From: a bacterium UBP12_UBA5184
GTDB taxonomy: Bacteria > Vulcanimicrobiota > Vulcanimicrobiia > Vulcanimicrobiales > Vulcanimicrobiaceae
Length of the DNA: 5,145 nucleotides
Assembly (NCBI GenBank): GCA_002413145.1
Contig: DHWK01000118.1
Span: 492 to 5,636 of the forward strand
Direction of reading: 5' to 3'
The notes beneath the pieces are model-generated. The model searched no databases, was not told where the DNA came from, and was given only the letters and a program-made list of their open reading frames with translations. This document shows, in pieces, positions 1 to 5,145 of this stretch; the first letter of the stretch is position 1, and each line of letters begins with the position of its first letter. The translations under genes and the position numbers were made by a program.

Positions 1-201
1 GGTCGTGATGACGCCGTCGGCGCGCTCCAGCGCGGCGCGTAACGCCGCCGCCAAACGCGCGGCGTTGTCGCCGACGGAATGCAATTGATAGACGTCGACG
101 CCGTGCTCGGAGAGCGCCAGGGCGATCTCGCGGCTATTCGTATCGACCAGATGCCCGAGTATGATCTCGGTCCCGACGGTCACGATCTCGACGCTAGCCA
201 C
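1..201 (-). CDS. cinA: CinA family protein, N-terminal MoaB/MogA-like domain (partial, 3' end outside window)
   Basis: The first 67 codons of a protein that continues past the left edge. Seen: after a GTG start, a beta strand leads into GTEIILG (residues 10-16), then DTNS (20-23) and VGDN (43-46). The window ends on VITT, just where the family normally continues into GGLGPT. This is the conserved N-terminal pattern of the CinA/COG1058 domain, related to the molybdopterin-binding MoaB/MogA fold. Known of the family: the N-terminal domain can hydrolyse ADP-ribose, and an optional C-terminal PncC domain deamidates NMN to nicotinate mononucleotide in pyridine nucleotide recycling. Whether the PncC domain is present cannot be seen here. 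The start overlaps the end of the siroheme gene by 8 bases (GTGGCTAG) with no clear Shine-Dalgarno sequence, so translation is probably coupled. It is the last visible gene of the operon. An NMN recycling role would fit the nearby NadE. Confidence 0.88.
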   Translation of the reverse strand, partial: MASVEIVTVGTEIILGHLVDTNSREIALALSEHGVDVYQLHSVGDNAARLAAALRAALERADGVITT

Positions 202-781
202 GTTCGTCGAACCAGTCCGGATACTTCAAGGAAATCTCGACCTCGAATCCCTCGGCGGCGCCGCGCATCGCGCCGCGCCGCTCTTCGGATTCGGTGAGTT
301 CACGCCGGTTGCGCTCGCGCTGCGCGTTCAGACATTCGATGAAGCGCACGAAGGTCGCGTCGAGCGCGGACTGCAACGCGGCCCGGAAGGCTGCGCCGAC
401 GCGCGGCGAAACTCCGCCGGTCGAAACGGCGATGCGCACCGGGCCGGCCTTCGCGATCGCTTGCATCGCGACGAAACCGTGCCGCGGCTGATCGATCGCG
501 CTATATAGAAAGCGGTGCCGGTCGGCGAGCGTCCGCAAGCGCGCCGACAATCCCTCGTCCTGCGGCGTGCTGACGACCAAGAATGCATCGCGGACGTCTT
601 CTTCTCGGACCGCCTCCGGCTTCGCGATACGTTCGACGAGCGCTCCCACGTCTTCCAGCGCCGCCGCCTTCTCGCGCGCCTCGCGATCCTCGCCGATCAC
701 GACGCAACGCCTGCCCTTTAAATTGAGGCCGACCGGGAAAAAAATGAACGGATATTCGGTCGCGTCGAACTCGTCGCTCAT
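194..781 (-). CDS. Precorrin-2 dehydrogenase / sirohydrochlorin ferrochelatase-like protein (siroheme biosynthesis), divergent
   Basis: A 195-residue cytoplasmic protein of the Met8/SirC/CysG N-terminal family, which oxidises precorrin-2 to sirohydrochlorin using NAD+ and in some members also inserts iron to make siroheme. Seen: an opening YPFIFFPVGLNLKGRR (10-25), a Rossmann strand VVIG (27-30), a VVSTP strand (69-73), an aspartate in AIDQP (D97) aligned with the catalytic Asp of the NVVDDP motif, and ISTGG-like AVSTGGVSP (118-126). The length fits the stand-alone enzyme without the uroporphyrinogen methyltransferase domain. Odd: the glycine-rich loop, normally GGGxVAxRK, reads GEDREAREK (30-38), and FIFPA is replaced by FVAMQ, so cofactor binding may be altered. 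I chose the ATG at 781 because it forms a TGATG stop/start overlap with nadE. An in-frame start at 862 would add 27 residues that lie inside nadE and look nothing like the family. Family assignment is firm; catalytic competence is less certain. Confidence 0.85.
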   Translation of the reverse strand: MSDEFDATEYPFIFFPVGLNLKGRRCVVIGEDREAREKAAALEDVGALVERIAKPEAVREEDVRDAFLVVSTPQDEGLSARLRTLADRHRFLYSAIDQPRHGFVAMQAIAKAGPVRIAVSTGGVSPRVGAAFRAALQSALDATFVRFIECLNAQRERNRRELTESEERRGAMRGAAEGFEVEISLKYPDWFDERG

Positions 782-1638
782 CAGTAATCCACGGGCCGGA
801 GATAGAACTCGTTGATCGCCGTGTTCGAGAGCATTGCGGTCGTCGGCAGATGGCGTTTCCAATGCGTCCCATCGACGCGCCGCCGGACGAGGCTCGCTTC
901 GTCGGGCGTGAAGCCGCGCGCGCAGATGCGCGCGTTATCGTAGCCGAGCAACATCAGCGAAAGGATGGCGTCGGCCTTCGCGTAGGTGATCCCCAGATCG
1001 CCTTCGTCGGTCTGGTCGGCCTCGAGGTCGGCGCTCGGCGCCTTGTCGACGATCGAACGGGGGACGCCCAGATAGCGCGCCAGCGCCCAGACCTGCGTTT
1101 TGAAGAGATCGCCCAGCGGATTGAGCGGCGGCGAATCGTCGGCATGCCAGGTGAAGTAACCCAAAAGCCGTTCGGTCTTGTTGCCGGTGCCGATCGGAAG
1201 GCCGTCGAGTTTGGCCGACTGATCGAACAGCACGATCATACGCGTGCGCGCCATGATGTTGCCGCGCCGCCGCGGATCGGCATCCGGCTCGTGCTGCAAA
1301 TATCCGTCGACGGCGCCGCTGATGTCGATCGTGCGCGCGTTGCAACCGAGCGCGTCGATGACCAGCTCGGCGTCCGAGAGACTCGCGGCGCTCGACGCTT
1401 TGTAGGGCATGCGAATCGTCCAGACCCCCTCGGGTCCCAGCGCCCGCGCGCAGAGAAACGCCGTCACGGCCGAGTCGACCCCTCCCGAAAGACCGACGAC
1501 CGCGTTCTTCAAACCGCGCCGCTCGACAAGCTCGTCATACAGGAAGGCTTCGAGCCAGGCGGCGGTCAGCGCGCAGTCGATTCCGAGCGACGGAACGCCC
1601 GGGGCGGCATCGATGACGGGCAGCGTCGCGACGTTCAC
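781..1638 (-). CDS. nadE: NAD+ synthetase, stand-alone synthetase domain
   Basis: A 285-residue protein that amidates nicotinate adenine dinucleotide to NAD+ with ATP, the last step of NAD synthesis. Seen: the N-type ATP pyrophosphatase loop SGGVDSA (51-57), NIMARTRM (127-134), GTGNKTE (150-156), NPLGDLFKTQV (173-183), PSADLEADQTDEGDLG (201-216) and a C-terminal WKRHLP (260-265) matching the KR motif that contacts substrate. These are consistent with a complete and active enzyme. It lacks the N-terminal glutaminase domain, but the gene immediately upstream encodes exactly that. The two genes overlap by 4 bases (GTGA, 1635-1638), so I take the GTG at 1638 as the start. The frame stays open up to 2058, but that stretch lies inside the nitrilase gene and reads as an arginine-rich shadow. 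The pair probably forms a two-subunit glutamine-dependent synthetase; alternatively this protein could use free ammonia. Confidence 0.93.
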   Translation of the reverse strand: MNVATLPVIDAAPGVPSLGIDCALTAAWLEAFLYDELVERRGLKNAVVGLSGGVDSAVTAFLCARALGPEGVWTIRMPYKASSAASLSDAELVIDALGCNARTIDISGAVDGYLQHEPDADPRRRGNIMARTRMIVLFDQSAKLDGLPIGTGNKTERLLGYFTWHADDSPPLNPLGDLFKTQVWALARYLGVPRSIVDKAPSADLEADQTDEGDLGITYAKADAILSLMLLGYDNARICARGFTPDEASLVRRRVDGTHWKRHLPTTAMLSNTAINEFYLRPVDY

Positions 1639-2534
1639 GGTCGCAATTCGCGCGCCATCGCCGGCAAGAGCTCGTCGTCGCTCAGGAGATCGGGGAGCAC
1701 CGCACCCAGATCGCCGAGCAGCGGAAGGCTCGCGCGCGCCAGATCGACTTCGGCGAAGTCGATTTCGGCGCGAACGATACACGCCCCGAGCGCCGGGGCT
1801 TCGGCCAGCGTCTCGCCGCGCGGGTCGACCACGCGTGACGAACCCGTCATCCCTTTGCCGCCCTCGAAGCCGACGAGCCCCGCATAAAAGATGAACACGC
1901 CGTGCTCGACGGCGCTGGCATGCAAGAGTTCGCGCCAATACCGTACGCTGTCGAGCTCGCCGTCGCCGCCCTCGATGCCGCGCCCGGGCGACGCACTCGG
2001 GACGATCAGGGCGCGCGCGCCCTTTATGGCGGCGATGGTCGGCATCAAGGCGTGCCACATGTCCTCGCAGATCAAGAGCGCCATCCGGCCGAAGCGCGTC
2101 TCGAAGGCTTGCAGGCGCCGTCCGCGCGAGAGAAAGCGCTCTTCATCGAAGACGCCGTAGGTCGGCAAGAACAGCTTGCGATGGACGTGGACGATCTCGT
2201 GGCGCTCTCCATCGACGTGCAGATAGAGCGCCGAGTTGTGATACGTCCCCCCGGCGTTCTCGAAGAAGCCGAGGGCGAGGTCGAGCGGGCCGGCCTTCGT
2301 ACCGGCGCGCTCGCGCCACAGGCGCGCGAGCCGCGCGGCCAAATCGGCCGCCGTCAAGGCGAGTTCGTAAACCGCGCCCTCCAAGAAGTACCCAGTCAGC
2401 GCCGCCTCGGGGAAGATCACGAGATCGTACGGTTTTTCTTCGCCGGCCAACTGCGCCAAGACGTCGCCGAGCGCGGCGAGGTTCGCTTCGACGTCGCCCT
2501 TGCGCGGCTTGAACTGAACGATCGCGAGCTTCAA
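1635..2534 (-). CDS. Nitrilase-fold glutaminase, probable amidotransferase subunit of NAD+ synthetase
   Basis: A 299-residue carbon-nitrogen hydrolase with the complete Glu-Lys-Cys triad: E43 in FPEAALTGY, K120 in HRKLFLPTYGVFDEERF and C156 in LICEDMWH. The LPTYGVFDEERF stretch after the lysine closely resembles the glutaminase domain of fused glutamine-dependent NAD+ synthetases (KxxLPxYxVFDExRxF) rather than generic amidases or carbamoylputrescine hydrolases. Inference: it hydrolyses glutamine and supplies ammonia to the NadE protein encoded next. Together the two proteins total 584 residues, about the size of a fused two-domain enzyme, and the gene order matches the fused domain order. The start is a TTG whose last two bases begin the upstream TGA (TTGA overlap, 2531-2534). 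No ATG lies near the start, the first internal methionine being residue 151, and the N-terminal KLAIVQFKP strand is typical, so TTG is well supported. A nitrilase with another substrate is the main alternative. Confidence 0.9.
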   Translation of the reverse strand: MKLAIVQFKPRKGDVEANLAALGDVLAQLAGEEKPYDLVIFPEAALTGYFLEGAVYELALTAADLAARLARLWRERAGTKAGPLDLALGFFENAGGTYHNSALYLHVDGERHEIVHVHRKLFLPTYGVFDEERFLSRGRRLQAFETRFGRMALLICEDMWHALMPTIAAIKGARALIVPSASPGRGIEGGDGELDSVRYWRELLHASAVEHGVFIFYAGLVGFEGGKGMTGSSRVVDPRGETLAEAPALGACIVRAEIDFAEVDLARASLPLLGDLGAVLPDLLSDDELLPAMARELRP

Positions 2535-3943
2535 ATGACCGCCGCGACTCGTGCCGGCGCGCCGACGTCCCGCTGCGCCGCGATCTCTTCGGCGGGGTAG
2601 GTGAGGATTTCGGCCAGCGTCGGATGGAGGTGCGGGATCTTCACAAAATCGTATACGGTCGCGCCGAAGTGCATCGCGACGATCGTCTCGTGGATGAGAT
2701 CTGAGGCTTCGGCGCCGACGATCGCGGCGCCCAAAATCTTTCCATCGTCGGGCGACGCCAGCATCTTCACGAAACCTTTCGTCTTGCCGATCGAGATCGC
2801 CTTACCGTGATCGCTGAAGAGATAGGTCCCCGCAAGATATGGGATACCTTTACGGATTAAATCCTTCTCGCTCCAGCCGGCGATCGCGACCTGCGGATCG
2901 GTAAAGACGGTGTGCGTCCCCCAGAGCCAGTAGTCGGCTCTCTCCGACGCCCCCAGGATCGCGTTGCGGGCCGCGATCTCGCCTTGATGGATCGCGACGT
3001 GCACGAGTGCGAAACTGCCCGTCACGTCGCCGACGGCGAAGATCCGCGGATTCGAGGTCCGAATGTCGGCGCCGATCTCGATCCCGCTGATCGCGTGGTG
3101 CTTCACGCCGGCCGCATCCAGACCAAGGTTCGCGACGTTCGGGACGCGACCGAGGGCGTAGAAAATCTCGTCGGCGGCAACCGAGCGTGCTTCGCCGTTT
3201 TGGTGGAACACAACGACCTTCCGGGCGGCGCGAACCTCGACGTGCGAGAGCCTCGCCTCGGTTTCGACGGTAATGCCTTCGTCGCGAAATGCGTCGGTGA
3301 GCGATTCGCCGACGTCGCGATCCTCGTGCGAGAGCAGGTGTTTGGCGCGGATGATCATCGTCGTGCGAACGCCGAGCCGCGCGAAGAACTGGCCGAGCTC
3401 GGTCGCGACGTAACCCCCGCCCAGGACGATCAGCGACGCGGGCAGAGAGGCGATCTCGAGGGCCTCGTCGCTGTCGATGTAGCCTGCCTGCGCGAGGCCG
3501 ATCAGCGCCGGCGGCGCGACGATGCTGCCCGTGGCGACGACGAACGACTTCCCTTCCAGCCTGAGGTCGTCGCCGACCAGGACCTGGGTCGGCGAGACAA
3601 AGCGCGCCGCACCTTCATATAAAGGAAACGACCGCAGCGCCTCGACCCGGTAATCCGTAAAACCCCCGATGACCTCGCGCTTGCGCGCCATGACGAACGG
3701 TAAATCGATCGACGGGACCGCGGCCCGCACGCCCAGCTCGCCGGCCTCGCGGACTTCCTGCGCGCGGTCGCTGGTCGCGAGCAACGTTTTCGAGGGCATG
3801 CAGCCGCGCAGGATGCACAAGCCGCCGAGCGGCCCGGGGTCGACCATCGCGACGCTCGCGCCCAAATCGCGTGCCGTTCGGGCTGCGGCGTAACCGCCGG
3901 AACCCGCGCCGACGATAACGAGATCGTACTGCTCGGTTTTCAC
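2531..3943 (-). CDS. FAD-dependent pyridine nucleotide-disulfide oxidoreductase (dihydrolipoamide dehydrogenase / glutathione reductase / mercuric reductase superfamily)
   Basis: A full-length 470-residue class I flavin disulfide reductase, cytoplasmic and presumably dimeric. Seen in order: the FAD-binding GAGSGGYAAA (12-21), the redox-active cysteine pair C43 and C48 in GGLCILRGCMPSK, ATGS (137-140), the NAD(P)-binding GGGYVATELG (175-184), ALGRVPN (263-269), the second FAD motif FAVGDVTG (302-309), and the C-terminal interface pair H440/E445 in HPTLAE that activates the active-site thiol. The residue after the second nucleotide-binding strand is R199 (IIRAKHLL), where NAD-specific lipoamide dehydrogenases usually have Glu, hinting at NADPH use. 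The cysteine motif differs from the standard GGTCLNVGCIPSK. No 2-oxo acid dehydrogenase E1/E2 or mer genes are nearby, so the disulfide or metal substrate is unknown. It starts with GTG preceded by GGAGAG and is the first gene of the operon; its stop overlaps the nitrilase start. Confidence 0.9.
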   Translation of the reverse strand: MKTEQYDLVIVGAGSGGYAAARTARDLGASVAMVDPGPLGGLCILRGCMPSKTLLATSDRAQEVREAGELGVRAAVPSIDLPFVMARKREVIGGFTDYRVEALRSFPLYEGAARFVSPTQVLVGDDLRLEGKSFVVATGSIVAPPALIGLAQAGYIDSDEALEIASLPASLIVLGGGYVATELGQFFARLGVRTTMIIRAKHLLSHEDRDVGESLTDAFRDEGITVETEARLSHVEVRAARKVVVFHQNGEARSVAADEIFYALGRVPNVANLGLDAAGVKHHAISGIEIGADIRTSNPRIFAVGDVTGSFALVHVAIHQGEIAARNAILGASERADYWLWGTHTVFTDPQVAIAGWSEKDLIRKGIPYLAGTYLFSDHGKAISIGKTKGFVKMLASPDDGKILGAAIVGAEASDLIHETIVAMHFGATVYDFVKIPHLHPTLAEILTYPAEEIAAQRDVGAPARVAAVI

Positions 3944-3946
3944 GTT

Positions 3947-3952
3947 CTCTCC
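3947..3952 (-). promoter_or_regulatory. Ribosome binding site of the disulfide oxidoreductase gene
   Basis: On the minus strand GGAGAG precedes the GTG start at 3943, with five bases between GGAG and the start codon. It is the only convincing Shine-Dalgarno sequence among the five minus-strand genes, consistent with this being the first gene of the operon and the others being translated by coupling. Confidence 0.7.
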
Positions 3953-3993
3953 AACACCTAGACACTACGGCCAGCTCCGGCGTTTCGTTCGGC

Positions 3994-4009
3994 CGGGGGG
4001 CTGCCCCCG
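3994..4009. other. GC-rich inverted repeat (6-bp stem, 4-base loop)
   Basis: CGGGGG (3994-3999) can pair with CCCCCG (4004-4009) around the loop GCTG. No T-run follows on either strand, so it is not an intrinsic terminator. If transcribed it would sit in a 5' leader. A second short repeat, CCGGC (3977-3981) with GCCGG (3992-3996), shares bases 3994-3996 with it, so the two stems exclude one another. The repeat is visible; any function is speculation. Confidence 0.4.
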
Positions 4010-4024
4010 TTTGCCGCGAACACC

Positions 4025-4029
4025 AGGGA
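4025..4029 (+). promoter_or_regulatory. Probable ribosome binding site of the glycosyltransferase gene
   Basis: AGGGA lies six bases before the ATG at 4036. The match to the Shine-Dalgarno core is partial but the spacing is normal, and it supports the chosen start. Confidence 0.5.
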
Positions 4030-4035
4030 CCGCCG

Positions 4036-5145
4036 ATGTCCGCCCAAGCCGCAATTGACGAGCGCCGCCTCCGGTTCTCGACCGTAAGCGAGACCTTCAG
4101 CGCGTGTGGCCCGCTCGCAATTGGGCTCGTGGTGCTCGGCGGCCTCTCACTCGGTCTTTTGCTGTGGTACGCCGCGATCACGCGTCTGCATGTCGGATCG
4201 GGAGAACCGGCCTTCCTCGGCTCGCTCACGCTCGGCGTCGTGCTGGCCGCGGCCGCCTGGTACGGCTACGGTCACTACTTCGCGCGCCGCGCCGGGATCG
4301 ACGTCGTGAGCGCGATGCAATGGGACGCCGTCTCGTGGGCATTCCTCGCCACCTATCCGCTCGGTCTCGTAATGCCGGTGTGGATCGGCAGTCCCTCGCG
4401 CATGGCATTCGTCGCGCTCGCGCTCTGGTCGCTCGCGAAACTGCTGGTCGCCTCGCGTTTCGTGCACACCGTCCGCGACGTCCTCGGCACCTTCGTCACG
4501 ACGCGCCTTCCGATCATCCTCATCGCCGAACTCGCGTCGGTGATCATCGGGCAGCGCGCCGGAGCGCACATCTCGGTCTCCAGCAATCCGCTGCTGGCGG
4601 TTTGGGGGCGCTGGGACGCGGTCCACTACCTCGCCATCGCAGAACGCGGCTACTACGGAACAGAGATGGCGTTCTTCCCGCTCTATCCTCTCCTCATCCG
4701 CGTCGTCGGTGGGCTCATCGGGAACTACTTGGTCGCCGGCCTCATCATCTCCAACGTCGCATTCCTCTTCGGATTGCTCTTCTTCTATAAACTGGTCGAA
4801 CACCAATACAATCGCGTCGTCGCACACCGAGCGATTTTCTACGTCTCGATCTTTCCGACCGCGATCTTCTTCTCGGCCGTCTACACCGAGGCGTTGTTCT
4901 TTGCGCTGACCGTCGCCTCGTTCTACTATATCCGCGAGCACAAGTGGCTCGCGGCCGGCATCTTCGGCGGTCTGGCGGCCTTGACGCGCGTCGAAGGGGT
5001 CTTGTTATTCGTCCCCTACGTCATCGAAGTGTTCACGCCGAGCGGCGCGGGCTCGTGGCGGCACCCTTTCGCGGGCCGCGCGCGGTCGATTCGCGTCGTC
5101 GCCGGCGGGCTCGCGATCGGCCTCGGCCTCGCTCTCTATATGGCC
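4036..5145 (+). CDS. PIG-V-like GT-C mannosyltransferase family membrane protein (partial, 3' end outside window)
   Basis: The frame is open from the ATG at 4036 to the window edge (370 codons, no stop) and encodes a polytopic membrane protein. Seen: a short charged N-terminus, hydrophobic segments at roughly 26-48, 59-76, 99-117, 123-143 and 153-171, then the diagnostic block WDAVHYLAIAERGY (193-206), AFFPLYPLLIR (212-222), a membrane segment with SNVAFLFGLL (239-248), FPTAIFFSAVYTEALFF (273-289) and ALTRVEG (315-321). This block matches prokaryotic relatives of PIG-V (COG5542, GT-C fold), in which the WD aspartate lies in the first extracytoplasmic loop and is thought to be catalytic. They probably transfer a sugar from a polyprenyl-phosphate donor; acceptor and sugar cannot be told here. 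Odd: about 145 residues with four membrane segments precede the usual first helix, and WDAV also occurs at 96-99. It is divergent from the NAD operon, with no evident functional link. Confidence 0.87.
   Translation, partial: MSAQAAIDERRLRFSTVSETFSACGPLAIGLVVLGGLSLGLLLWYAAITRLHVGSGEPAFLGSLTLGVVLAAAAWYGYGHYFARRAGIDVVSAMQWDAVSWAFLATYPLGLVMPVWIGSPSRMAFVALALWSLAKLLVASRFVHTVRDVLGTFVTTRLPIILIAELASVIIGQRAGAHISVSSNPLLAVWGRWDAVHYLAIAERGYYGTEMAFFPLYPLLIRVVGGLIGNYLVAGLIISNVAFLFGLLFFYKLVEHQYNRVVAHRAIFYVSIFPTAIFFSAVYTEALFFALTVASFYYIREHKWLAAGIFGGLAALTRVEGVLLFVPYVIEVFTPSGAGSWRHPFAGRARSIRVVAGGLAIGLGLALYMA

Larger units (their letters stand above)
3944..4035. promoter_or_regulatory. Divergent intergenic region, expected to hold promoters for both directions
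   Basis: These 92 bases separate the minus-strand operon from the plus-strand glycosyltransferase gene. They are the only non-coding stretch in the window, so the operon promoter should lie here unless it overlaps the glycosyltransferase gene. I see no good -35/-10 pair on either strand. Minus-strand TAGTGT (3967-3962) is a weak -10-like hexamer without a matching -35. The middle of the region is very GC-rich and can form hairpins. Confidence 0.5.

Noticed and set aside
782..862. Upstream start at 862 for the siroheme gene, adding 27 residues.
   Set aside because: The added residues overlap nadE and do not resemble the family, while the ATG at 781 gives a TGATG junction and a normal length.
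850..1887. Long plus-strand open frame of 345 codons opposite nadE and the nitrilase gene.
   Set aside because: It is arginine-rich, shows no family motifs and lies wholly antisense to two genes with complete catalytic motifs. Long shadow frames are common in GC-rich DNA.
1639..2058. Upstream extension of the nadE frame to an in-frame start at 2058.
   Set aside because: The extension lies inside the nitrilase gene and is an arginine-rich shadow. The GTG at 1638 gives a normal NadE N-terminus and a 4-base coupling overlap.
2912..3622. Plus-strand open frame of 236 codons opposite the disulfide oxidoreductase.
   Set aside because: Its charged, low-hydrophobic composition resembles an antisense shadow, and the minus strand encodes an intact flavoprotein across the same bases.
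3937..3964. Possible plus-strand promoter, TTTTCA then TAGACA with a 16-base spacer.
   Set aside because: The -10 hexamer matches the consensus at only about three positions and the pair overlaps the start of the oxidoreductase gene; too weak to list as a promoter.
3994..4009. GC hairpin as an intrinsic terminator.
   Set aside because: No T-run follows on either strand, and it sits between two divergent gene starts where no terminator is needed.
4147..4941. Minus-strand open frame of 264 codons, very rich in Glu, Asp and Arg, opposite the glycosyltransferase.
   Set aside because: The acidic and basic runs are what the reverse strand of a hydrophobic membrane protein gene produces. The plus strand carries clear GT-C motifs.
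1..5145. Frequent GATCG and TCGCGA-type words throughout the window, considered as a dispersed repeat or uptake signal.
   Set aside because: They fall within codons common in GC-rich genes (Ile-Ala, Asp-Arg, Ser-Arg combinations) and show no regular spacing by eye. A genome-wide word count against a codon-matched model would be needed.

Overview
The window is a gene-dense stretch of GC-rich bacterial DNA, with many codons ending in G or C and several non-ATG starts. It shows no RNA genes, mobile elements, CRISPR arrays or long repeats. Nothing in it fixes the taxon. The divergent protein sequences and weak Shine-Dalgarno signals suggest a less-studied GC-rich phylum; an Eremiobacterota-like source is only a guess.

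Minus strand, reading from about 3950 down to 1: five genes packed head to tail, every junction overlapping. The order is a flavin disulfide oxidoreductase of the dihydrolipoamide dehydrogenase / glutathione reductase / mercuric reductase superfamily (3943-2531), a nitrilase-fold glutaminase (2534-1635), an NAD+ synthetase NadE (1638-781), a siroheme-type precorrin-2 dehydrogenase (781-194), and the N-terminal part of CinA (201 to beyond position 1). The junction overlaps are TTGA, GTGA, TGATG and GTGGCTAG, so this is almost certainly one translationally coupled operon. The first gene alone has a clear ribosome binding site.

The operon has a pyridine-nucleotide theme. The nitrilase and NadE together look like a glutamine-dependent NAD+ synthetase that is usually a single fused protein but here is split at the domain boundary. 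CinA-family proteins can deamidate NMN to nicotinate mononucleotide, whose adenylylated product (NaAD, made by NadD) is the NadE substrate. The disulfide oxidoreductase and precorrin-2 dehydrogenase both use NAD(P).

Plus strand, 4036 to the right edge: after a 92-base divergent intergenic region begins a multi-pass membrane protein of the PIG-V-like GT-C mannosyltransferase family. It is cut off by the window end. It has an unusual N-terminal extension of about four membrane segments and a repeated WDAV motif. No complete new defence or mobile system is visible. The points most worth checking are the split synthetase in a NAD-centred operon, the degenerate NAD-binding loop of the siroheme enzyme and the extended glycosyltransferase.
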